From Crossaster papposus (lineage: Eukaryota > Echinodermata > Asteroidea > Velatida > Solasteridae): a stretch of 64,000 nt of DNA. The number at the start of each line of letters is the position of its first letter. Positions within the stretch are counted from its first letter, which is position 1. The notes beneath the pieces are model-generated. The model was not told where the DNA came from. It saw only the letters and a list, made by a program, of their open reading frames with translations, and did no database searches. Below are positions 46,301 to 56,257 of the stretch, piece after piece. The stretch lies in NCBI GenBank assembly GCA_037893245.1, contig JBAIAA010000648.1, positions 496,001-560,000 of the forward strand, in the 5' to 3' direction. The translations under genes and the position numbers were made by a program.

Positions 46301-46714
46301 TTTGAAATTGTGGTTCACGGGTACATGGCTTTGATCAATTAAAAAGGCAGATACTCTGGGGCATCCAAGGTCAATCTGCACGATTGTTGGCATTATTAAC
46401 CTGTTTGGCATTATTAACCATTATTAAGCCTTGTAAACATTTTCGTATACAATTTTAATTCCATTAAATGTAACGATGTACAAGTTACATGAGATTCAGT
46501 TTGTACAGTCTCATTTATTTCGGTTTTTAAGAATAAGCTTAACTTAGACTTTTCTTTTTACAAAGGCATTCGTGTAAGATTTTACTATTTATTTATATAC
46601 ATCTTGGTTTTAATTTCGCAAACATCGTTTGACATAACTTTTTTCAATAATAGATCTTTTTAGACTAATGTTTTCATTTGATTAGTATTTTTAAGATAAC
46701 AAAAAAGTATTTGG

Positions 46715-47666
46715 TCTCGCGTACGACGTACGAGTTGGTCTCGCGTACGAGTTGGTCTCGCGTACGAGTTGGTCTCGCGTACGAGTTGGTCTCGCGTACG
46801 AGTTGGTCTCGCGTACGAGTTGGTCTCGCGTACGAGTTGGTCTCGCGTACGAGTTGGTCTCGCGTACGAGTTGGTCTCGCGTACGAGTTGGTCTCGCGTA
46901 CGAGTTGGTCTCGCGTACGAGTTGGTCTCGCGTACGAGTTGGTCTCGCGTACGAGTTGGTCTCGCGTACGAGTTGGTCTCGCGTACGAGTTGGTCTCGCG
47001 TACGAGTTGGTCTCGCGTACGAGTTGGTCTCGCGTACGAGTTGGTCTCGCGTACGAGTTGGTCTCGCGTACGAGTTGGTCTCGCGTACGAGTTGGTCTCG
47101 CGTACGAGTTGGTCTCGCGTACGAGTTGGTCTCGCGTACGAGTTGGTCTCGCGTACGAGTTGGTCTCGCGTACGAGTTGGTCTCGCGTACGAGTTGGTCT
47201 CGCGTACGAGTTGGTCTCGCGTACGAGTTGGTCTCGCGTACGAGTTGGTCTCGCGTACGAGTTGGTCTCGCGTACGAGTTGGTCTCGCGTACGAGTTGGT
47301 CTCGCGTACGAGTTGGTCTCGCGTACGAGTTGGTCTCGCGTACGAGTTGGTCTCGCGTACGAGTTGGTCTCGCGTACGAGTTGGTCTCGCGTACGAGTTG
47401 GTCTCGCGTACGAGTTGGTCTCGCGTACGAGTTGGTCTCGCGTACGAGTTGGTCTCGCGTACGAGTTGGTCTCGCGTACGAGTTGGTCTCGCGTACGAGT
47501 TGGTCTCGCGTACGAGTTGGTCTCGCGTACGAGTTGGTCTCGCGTACGAGTTGGTCTCGCGTACGAGTTGGTCTCGCGTACGAGTTGGTCTCGCGTACGA
47601 GTTGGTCTCGCGTACGAGTTGGTCTCGCGTACGAGTTGGTCTCGCGTACGAGTTGGTCTCGCGTAC
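46715..47666 (+). repeat. 17-bp satellite GAGTTGGTCTCGCGTAC, 55 units
   Basis: 46732-47666 is exactly 55 consecutive 17-bp units with no variant seen by eye. Since 17 is not a multiple of 3 and the unit lacks stops, all frames stay open for about 350 codons on both strands. Those ORFs are not treated as genes. The complement, GACCAACTCGTACGCGA, differs from the 48.5-kb monomer by one inserted C and one C/G change. Confidence 0.97.
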
Positions 47667-47839
47667 GAGTTTACCTGTATTCCCAGTTAGTGGGTCTAGT
47701 AGTACCAGTACTTTATACAAAAACTAATTACCACCATCATGAACAATCATCAATAATGGACCAAATTAGGAAATATCTATTCTTATTTTTAGTTACCTAT
47801 TTAAATTTAAAAGTAAACAATGATATTCTAATTAATTTC

Positions 47840-48492
47840 TAGGCATCCAGCAAAATGATTGCGCTAGATATCCTGTAATTGTTCCGAAAAATGTTATAAA
47901 GAATTTACAATGTCAATGGCCAGACGGCGATCGCGTAAAAAACCAATAACGAACAGTCCGAACGCTTTCGAACAGGGCCCAATTTCACGGCGCTGCTAAG
48001 CACACGATTTTCTGCTAACCGAGCCTCCGTCTATTTCACGGAGACCGTAAGCAGTAAGCACAGCAAAAGGCACGCTTAACTTAGCGGGAAAATTTGCTTA
48101 AATCAGTGACGTAACAATAGAATCTCCATGCGCGCGCCAACGTTAGCACAAAAAAGCCGTGAAATAGCGCTTAAGGTTAGCAAATTTTTCTGCTTAAGTA
48201 AGCACAACTTTTCCGCTAACTGTTAAGCAGCGCCGTGAAATTGGGCCCAGAACAACCCATCAAGTCATGACAACCGCCGACGCCGGTTGAATCATGCCAT
48301 GGTTATGTGGAGGAATCAATCATGGTTGAATACATCAAAGTCAAACCGACATACATGACATACGCCGTTTTTCGTCTTTTTTTCTTGGCATCTAAAACCT
48401 CGGACAGGTTAAACGATATTTACTAAAATGCAACCCCCAAACTAAATCCACCCAATCCTGACAATTCAAGCAATTGCCATGGTGTATCCTAC
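47840..48492 (-). mobile_element. MITE of the GGTAGGATACACC family, copy 3, carrying another MITE
   Basis: It contains TAGGCATCCAGCAAAATGAT and CGCTAGATATCCTGTAATTG, then GACGCCGGTTGAA, and ends GCCATGGTGTATCCTACC. A GGGCCC-ended MITE is inserted at 47975-48248. The left boundary is approximate. A 16-bp satellite starts 17 bp beyond its right end. Confidence 0.68.
47975..48248. mobile_element. MITE with GGGCCCAATTTCACGGCGC ends
   Basis: The 274-bp element has terminal inverted repeats of about 27 bp (GGGCCCAATTTCACGGCGCT then GCTTAAC). The flanks CGAACA and AGAACA are a possible but imperfect duplication. Such ends are familiar from echinoderm and lancelet MITEs. Confidence 0.85.
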
Positions 48493-48508
48493 CTTATTAT
48501 GAATGTGG

Positions 48509-49170
48509 GACAACTCGTACCCGGGACAACTCGTACCTGAGACGACTCGTACCCGGGAAAACTCGTACCCGGGTCAGCTCGTACCCAAGACAGCTCGTAC
48601 CCGGGACAGCTCGTACCCGGGACAGCTCGTACCCGAGACAGCTCGTACCCGAGACAACTCGTACCCGAGACAACTCGTACCCGAGACAACTCGTACCCGA
48701 GACAACTCGTACCCGAGACAACTCGTTTTTACCCGAGACAACTCGTTTTTACCCGAGACAACTCGTTTTTACCCGAGACAACTCGTACCCGAGACAACTC
48801 GTACCCGAGACAACTCGTACCCGAGACAACTCGTACCCGAGACAACTCGTACCCGAGACAACTCGTACCCGAGACAACTCGTACCCGAGACAACTCGTAC
48901 CCGAGACAACTCGTACCCGAGACAACTCGTACCCGAGACAACTCGTACCCGAGACAACTCGTACCCGAGACAACTCGTACCCGAGACAACTCGTACCCGA
49001 GACAACTCGTACCCGAGACAACTCGTACCCGAGACAACTCGTACCCGAGACAACTCGTACCCGAGACAACTCGTACCCGAGACAACTCGTACCCGAGACA
49101 ACTCGTACCCGAGACAACTCGTACCCGAGACAACTCGTACCCGAGACAACTCGTACCCGAGACAACTCGT
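48509..49170 (+). repeat. 16-bp satellite GACAACTCGTACCCGA, about 41 units
   Basis: The first ten units vary (CCGGG for CCGAG, CAGCTC for CAACTC). Three consecutive units at about 48720-48780 carry an inserted TTTT, and the rest are uniform. The gradient suggests recent expansion from the right side. Long ORFs in several frames are by-products. Confidence 0.96.
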
Positions 49171-49594
49171 GCACGGCTTACGTGCCTTACTTGTGCCGAA
49201 CGTTATCATACTTGTTTTCAACCAATTATTATTATGCTGCCGTTTTAAAAGATAGAAATTGTGAATGGTTTGATTACTAGAGATTTTAGACGATTACGAA
49301 TTAATATTGTTTATTTCCGTTTTACATTTAAAAGAGAGAAGAAGCTTAGGGCTGCTGTAGTTGGCCTGAAGATATTTTTTTTGTAATACCGGGTACTGTT
49401 TTATTTTCATTCCGTTTCAGAAACTCTGATGCAAACTCCGCCCCAGTATAAAACTTTAGTGTCAAAAAAACTGTAGAAGCTTGGTGTCATAATTATGTAA
49501 CATTTCATAATGAATCGGTACCCAGTCGGGAAAACTATGTTTACTACTGAATTATTAAGAGATATCTTACTTATTTGAAAGTAAATAATGATTC

Positions 49595-49853
49595 TAGGCA
49601 TCCAGCTAAATGATTGCGCTAGAAATCCTGTAATTATTCCGAAAAATAGAATTGTATAAAACAAAATTCGCGCCGATAACATAAGAATAACTGCCCGATG
49701 CCGGTTGAAAACGAATACGGTTTTTCGTGCTTTTCTCGGCATCCATGATTGTAAAACTTCGGACATGTCAGTTAAATGATATTTACTATAAAATACAACA
49801 TCCCAAATCCACCCATTCATAATAATTCAAGCAATTACCAATGGTGTATCTAC
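49595..49853 (-). mobile_element. MITE of the GGTAGGATACACC family, copy 4
   Basis: Shares TAGGCATCCAGCTAAATGAT, CCGATGCCGGTTGAAAACGA, GGCATCCATGATTGTAAAAC and the end ATTACCAATGGTGTATC with copies 1 and 3. Similarity may begin as far left as about 49555 (GAGATATCTTACTTATTTGA). Confidence 0.7.
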
Positions 49854-50254
49854 TTCTACGTGCCCATTTGAAACGCGTGTTTGGATATTTCATTTTACCT
49901 CGCCAAGACACGCGTTTTTTAAAACATAGTGTAGCCGACTGGGTACTCTTATTTAGAATTGCAATATATGAAGATCAAATAAGTTACGAGCAAACTCCGC
50001 CCCAGAGCTTTAATGTCATACAAACTGTTGAAGGTGACATTATGTAACATTTTTATAATTTTAATGAATCAGTCCACTTATTTTATAAATAAGTTTTCGC
50101 AATAAATGAAGATCAAATAAGCAGTATAAAGCTCATTGCTATAGCTCCTTCCGAATTCGGGCGAACTCCGCGATCATCGGACAGCTGCCAGAATCTCTCC
50201 AGAACAATCTCCTGCTTGTGTGATTGTCACCACTGGTTTTCCACATCTTCTGAT

Positions 50255-50520
50255 TTGTCATACACTCATAGCCAAATCGGAGTCAGGCTTACTCTTCAAA
50301 TGGAGTCCAGCAACTATGTCAAAAATCACTCTATACTAAGAGTTAAACAACTCTATTAAAGAGTCATAATGACTCTCTTTACTTATTTGAAGAGTCATTG
50401 TTGCGATTTTACTGCGACTCTCCTATAGCGTTAAGGAGACTCCTTCGAAGAGTCATAGTGACTTTACGGTGGAGTCAAGGTATTTTTTCAATTGACCCGA
50501 GGGGGAGTTCGTAATCAGGT
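50255..50520 (+). repeat. AGAGTCA-rich interspersed repeat, copy 1
   Basis: ACACTCATAGCCAAATCGG, then ACTCTTCAAATGGAGT and many AGAGTCATAATGACTC palindromes. An inverted copy lies at 55610-55735. Probably a MITE; ends not fixed. Confidence 0.6.
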
Positions 50521-52391
50521 TGACTACTGCAAAATATAGCAGGTTTTTTTTCAATCAAACATTTTGACAACCTTTTGTAGTAGACATTGAGATTTGAAAT
50601 AAATAAACAGATTGATCCACATCCATGTTGTTTTGTACTGCATGCACATCCTGTGTTGTGAACTTATTTTAAATAAATTATGCTTAAGTTGCCGGTAAAG
50701 TTGACCCCCCCCCCACAAAACAAAAAAAAAGACGTCAAAGAAACAAAAGTTTTAAGCAAATTCTCACATTATTTCTCATTACTTTTATTGTAATTAAGTA
50801 ATTCATGAAGTAATTATATCTGCAAGACAATACCTGTTTAGCACTGGGTCAAGTTTAAAATGCACTTTTAAATGTAACCAACTAAATGAAGTGCTATTGT
50901 CGGAAAATCACACAACAGGCTTTAACCACTACACAATTTTTCCAAAGGTGTACCATTTTTGTATTTATACAATACATGTACATTTACTAAGTTTGCGTTT
51001 GCATGCATGCGTGCATTACGTGTACACTCCCTACCCACTCTTCATACATGTATATTTTGTCATTTTTTAATTAAAGGAATTTTTGTCTCAATTCCTTGAA
51101 CCCCCGACCCAATTGAAAACCAGTTGTACTGCACCTTCCTCTTAACTAAATTAATTGTTAATGAACAAATTTTTATTCAATTATAATTTGTTTATAAAAC
51201 AATTGACAAATTTGGTTTGAGCATATACATGTACATGTGGACACCTGTAACCAAACAAAACATTATTTTGACCATACACCCAATTTTTACTTCGTCATTT
51301 CCCACATAAATACCTGCAATATCAGGTATTAACTCCATCACAACGAGAACATTATGAATTCAAAATTAAACTTGAGTATAAACAATTAATTATTTGAACT
51401 ATCTGGCCTCAAACAAATTGATGAGAGGTTTTTTTTCTGAAGTTGCAGCAGTTTCCACAGCAGGTGACACAATTCTGTGCGTAGATGAGGTACAACAAGC
51501 TACATGTACATGTATGATGTTCACTGCATGTAAATGTAGGTCTATACTTTGGAGAGCAGACAGACAGCTTATCAATTACTCCAAGGTATAGATCTCTCTC
51601 ATAAGACGCCATCTTCGAAATACAGCACAGCCGATCGCGATATGCGCGCGTTATAAAAATCTGATGCCCAAACCGATGCACATGGCAATCTGTTGGAAGT
51701 GATGTCATTTGAGAGAGACCTATACTTATAAGAACAGGCAAATTACTAACAAGTAACAAGTAAACTAGAAAGACAACAGTTTACAGGTTTCATTTAACAG
51801 TATATTTCACAGAGGACTAGTAAACCATTGGAAAGAATTCCATATCTCAACTCCACCTTAGACCTTGTGTACAAAGTCTATGGGCCATGACAGAAAAAGT
51901 TCAAGTATTCAAAGAAAAACTTGAAATTTTCTCACTCCCAAATTAGTGTTTCTTCATCAGATTTACACTTCTTGGTAGTTGTCAAGTCATATTAAGGGCA
52001 AAAAAGTGGAGGTGAGATATGGAATTCTTCCCAAACCATTTAAAGAATCAGTCCAACAAGAAACATGGTGATCTGCAGCAGACAGTATTACATGTAGATG
52101 TACATGTACATGATGATAAAACGTGAACATCATGTCCAACCTACATATATTTTAGTGGCATAACAATTTTGAGATTTCCCATTGCTAAAATATTGTATTT
52201 ATTACATCGAGGTTAACATCAGCAACATTTTGTTATCTTTGGCAAGTGTTTTGGCCTCGTCTTTATAGATTTAAAAAAACATTTTCACTCACAGGCAAGT
52301 ATACACACAATTCATATGGAGAATATCCAATATTCATACATACCTCAAACAGTTGATACAATTTAATTTGTTCGGATATTGGTTGGTTCCT
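50521..52391. other. Gene-poor interval
   Basis: AT-rich with ACATGTACATG motifs. The only gene-like item is the possible first exon at 51555-51612. Confidence 0.5.
51555..51612 (-). CDS. Possible first coding exon (MASYERDLYLGVIDKLSVCS)
   Basis: AAGATGGCGTC fits a YY1-type initiator whose ATG would start a frame of about 19 codons up to a possible donor (AAA then GTATAG). No downstream exon could be linked. This is speculative. Confidence 0.25.
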
Positions 52392-54120
52392 CAAGAACAG
52401 GTATTTAAAACTAGCCAAAGGTTTCGTGAAAGGATATAAGGAGCCATGTTACTGTCGTCTTCAGCTGTCTTAATCATGACCGAAACATCCTCGTTCAAAA
52501 GTCCTGGAACACTAACAAGAGCCAGAGGGTTGACAAGATCTGTAAAAAATTAAACAAGTGAAATTCATCCTGATGTACACAACACAATGAAGAAGCTTTT
52601 CCAAATAAGGTGATTGAACAAAAATGCTTTCAAAGGCACCATTACTCAGTGATGGAGGACTCGAGTCCGGACTCTAGTCAATTTTTTTGGACTCGTGACT
52701 CAGCTCGGACCCGTGCCCTTTTAATTTTGGACTAGGCTTGGCGCAGACTCGGCTAGTGGCTCAGCTCGTATTGGATGGACTCTACTACATCACTGCCATT
52801 ACTGATTCCAAATATACACAGGACTTCTGGCCTGATAACCAGATACACTGTATATGTAGTAGTTTCAAAAGATGTCTTTTGGTTAAAGGCAATAAAAATC
52901 AATAATAAATCCGTGCAACTGGTTGCCAAATCACAGTGAACCAGTTACTGAAAGTGGCATTTTGACAGGCAGACACTGTATAAAATGCAGTGTCTGTGGA
53001 TGTCTAAAATCAGGTTTTTTTTAAAAAGTGATTCTGTTTTTCACAATGGATATATTGTGCTGGACTATGGAACTGTATACCCAGCACGATATGTGGCAGA
53101 GGGGTACCCCCCTCTTATCCCTATACTCTATACACACTCCACACTATTGTTACCTAATACACCCCCCCTTAAAACCTAAAAAGAATTCCTGAGATTCCGG
53201 GAACACAATGGCCAACACAAAAGAGGGGGGGGGGGGGGGGGGGGAGTTGTTTCTGCCACATATCTTGCTTCATATGTGGAACTGGACTCTGCTAAAAGTT
53301 GGACCCAAATCCAAGTCCTCTACTCCTCCCCAATTCCAAGCCAAGTCTAAAGTCAGGCGTTCAGATTCCAGTCTTCAAGCATGGCAAATACCACCAAAAC
53401 AAAGTAAAACAATAACAAGTTAGTTACTTTAGGGCAGTCGATCCCTACACACATTACCTTTTTTTTTAAAGCTTGGACCATTGCCTTGCATTCAGTGGCA
53501 ATTTCTGGTAGCTTTCCTTTAGGAGGCTTCAAGCTGCTTAGTCTGTCGGATCAGAGTACCTCTTCACCCCAACATTGAAATCTGCCAGGTTCCTCGCTGA
53601 CAAGCGCCTAAATTCTCTTGTAATCTGTTGAAAAAATGGAATCATTAATTGAGGTTGGACATGCTCCAAGTTTAACTTACTGCAAGCTCAAAATACACCC
53701 GAAGGTTGAGTGTGTGGGGGGGGGGGGGGCGGGGGAGGATGTCGCAGAGATCTCAGCAGGTCCAATGAACATATGTACAAATGTGCACACAGACAGATCA
53801 TCATCTAACAAACTTGTTTGCAAATTTTTTTCTGCTTACTAGTGCTGATATCGTGACCAATTGACCACTACGCACATATTATAACAGATGGCCTTTTCAT
53901 TTTAAATTTGCTGCTTTTCTACACATACACATTCCACACACTTGTTAATTTTTTTTATACTTGCCTCTTGCTCACTGAATAAAATAGGGTACTTCTCCTT
54001 AATGGATGCCACAGATGCGTTCTGGCGGACTATAGCACGTCTTCTGTCGGGAAAAGTGCTATCCATTCTTGAATTGATAATCTCAGTGTCATGCTGCTTT
54101 GGTCTCAGCCGGCTTTGTCT
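52392..54120 (-). pseudogene. Exons of a second member of the SAM-like gene family, degraded
   Basis: Three exon-like blocks on the minus strand. The first, 54120-53965 (acceptor AATGTAG, GC-type donor GCAAGT), encodes HDTEIINSRMDSTFPDRRR, AIVRQNASVASIKEKYPILF. The second, from 53624 (acceptor TTCAACAG), encodes REFRRLSARNLADFNVGVKR, then after a one-base shift LSSLKPPKGKLPEIATEC. The third, 52539-52392 (acceptor TTTTTTACAG), encodes NPLALVSVPGLLNEDVSVMI and KTAEDDSNMAPYI. The style (RRRxIV...YPxLF, then VPGLL...IKTAED) matches the uncharacterised family of the 37-42-kb gene or a close relative. A hAT MITE lies between blocks two and three. The upstream start was not found. Function unknown. 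Confidence 0.6.
53076..53276. mobile_element. hAT-type MITE, copy 2 (8-bp TSD TGGAACTG)
   Basis: Same family as 26495-26680, with a G20 expansion inside (53225-53244). TGGAACTG is exactly duplicated at 53068-53075 and 53277-53284. Confidence 0.9.
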
Positions 54121-54660
54121 CTACATTAAGTAAGATTAAGGTAATGCAGTATGTGCACAGTGAATGGGACCAACACTCCTCTTAATACAAAATTCTGATA
54201 TAACAAACACTTTTGCTAGTTCCGGTTGAGTTTGTATTAACGAGAGTCCACTGTAATGCACTGCTCAATGCATCCTACATAACATGTACATCCCACAGGG
54301 TCGAAGAGTGAGTGGCTCACTGAATAAAATAGGGTACTTCTCCTTAATGGATGCCACAGATGCGTTCTGGCGGACTATAGCACGTCTTCTGTCGGGAAAA
54401 GTGCTATCCATTCTTGAATTGATAATCTCAGTGTCATGCTGCTCTGGTCTCAGCCGGCTTTGTCTCTACATTAAGTAAGATTAAGGTAATGCAGTATGTG
54501 CACAGTGAATGGGACCAACACTCCTCTTAATACAAAATTCTGATATAACAAACACTTTTGCTAGTTCCGGTTGAGTTTGTATTAACGAGAGTCCACTGTA
54601 ATGCACTGCTCAATGCATCCTACATAACATGTACATCCCACAGGGTCGAAGAGTGAGTGG
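53971..54660 (+). repeat. Tandem duplication, 345-bp unit, two copies
   Basis: 53971-54315 and 54316-54660 are identical except for about one base seen (GCTTTGG against GCTCTGG). Each unit carries most of the first exon block of the degraded gene at 52392-54120. The distal copy has lost the GC donor; GTGAGC could replace it. Confidence 0.92.
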
Positions 54661-55609
54661 CATATTCTCACGGTCGGAGGCTGTTCCACCTATTGCACAC
54701 GCCGTCGGGCAAAGGGGTAGCCCTCCATTCAATTTGTACAGGGAATTACGTGTTTTCTATATTTTTTTACAGCAATAAAAACATGCATACTTTTTTTTCT
54801 GGTGTATCGTGGGAGATTTTGTTACTTCATAAAACAATGAAATTTGGAAATATTTCGGTGTAGTGTTTAATAGATATTAGACAATAATTAATTATTAAGA
54901 TTTTTTTCACATAGACCACAACGCTATTTATTGCTACTCATTCCCCTTTGAGTCCAGAGGGGGTGATAACTAACAGCCACCACTGACCAATCAGAGACAA
55001 GAAACAGGGCCGGTGACGTCATGCCGACCGCGAGAATGGATTATGGAACACACATGTAGATGGTGCACTACATTTTCCATGTTCCATGGGCCTGAGTGGG
55101 ATACTAAGTTATCCTCAAGCAAACTTGATGTATACGTAATGCATACACTGTGTCTATTTCTAAGTGGTCACCTAACTAGGACGACACTAAAAAGTGCTCA
55201 GATCAGTATGCACAACGGCTGCACTTAAAATGTAACATTATACATCATACATGGGCCATTTTTTTTACACTCGCTCAGTCTCAGTAACTCACTGTATATA
55301 TTACATAGTTAAAAAGTAATGCTTCAAACCACATACACTGAAATATTCTGATAACTCGTGATTTTAATGAAATAATTTGAAGTACTGTAAGTGTAACTTG
55401 TAAGTGTAACTCACACAAATTCAGAAGACTTCACCGCCCCGTGCATTCACAACTTGACAAGATGGCCGACAGCATAGCAACGTACGGACGTAGACTGGTG
55501 TTCGACGTGACCCGCTGCATCGATCTCGTTTGTCGGAGAGTCGGTGACTAGACTGCGCGCTTTGTATGGGCGCCACAAACAAATAAGAAACTTCGCGAAG
55601 CCCGCCACC

Positions 55610-55735
55610 AACGACTCTAGAAGGGGAGTCAAATTGACTCTACACCATAGTCCACTTACTCTTTATAAGAGTAAAACGCCGTTTACTCCGTTTGAAGAGT
55701 CATTTGACCCCAATTTGGCTATGAGTGTAAGAAAA
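55610..55735 (-). repeat. AGAGTCA-rich interspersed repeat, copy 2
   Basis: Inverse of 50255 onward: ACACTCATAGCCAAATTGGG on the minus strand, followed by ACTCTTCAAACGGAGT. It stops at the satellite start near 55740. Confidence 0.6.
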
Positions 55736-55742
55736 GTACAAG

Positions 55743-55872
55743 GTACGAGTCGTCCTGGGTACGAGCCGTCCCGGGTACGAGTTGTCCCGGGTACGAGTCG
55801 TCTCGGGTACGAGTTGTCCCGGGTCACAAATTTGGGGTACGAGTTGTCCCGGGTACGAGTTGTCCCGATACC
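55743..55872 (-). repeat. 16-bp satellite monomer, short array (about 8 units)
   Basis: GGTACGAGTTGTCCCG units, the inverse of the 48.5-kb monomer, with one interruption (CACAAATTTGG). It lies about 90 bp from the 3' end of the LINE. Confidence 0.9.
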
Positions 55873-56257
55873 CCTTACTATGGTCGTCGTACCGGCCACC
55901 GTCCGTCTCAATCATTCTCATCATAATATCTGCGGCGCCGAAAACGATATAAATACGCGCGTTTTATTTATATTCCATTTCTTTACCCAGGGTGTGCCCA
56001 AACAGTTTAAAACTGGTTTTCATTGGGGCCCTGCATACATCATCAAATAAAATAACAGTACATATTATAAATACAAGGATATTACAGGAATTCTAAACAT
56101 TAATACTAATTCTGATTTACGAGATAGGCAAAAACCCGCCAAATAAAAAACCTTTTAGGTGAAAAATAAGAAGGGGAAATTCCTATCCGGCTCCACATTA
56201 TAGTGGCAACCAAGTTCTAACTCCGTAGATCAGCGCAATTGGCATAATATCTAACAC

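Noticed and set aside
46674..47842. Four overlapping 310-357-codon ORFs on both strands
   Set aside because: They are forced by a stop-free 17-bp tandem unit; no non-repeat domain or start context supports a gene.
43550..49170. CRISPR array, suggested by the regular short repeats
   Set aside because: Units are contiguous with no unique spacers, in an animal genome; these are minisatellites.
48474..49280. 268- and 250-codon ORFs rich in TRDNSYPRQLVPET
   Set aside because: Products of the 16-bp satellite read in several frames on both strands.
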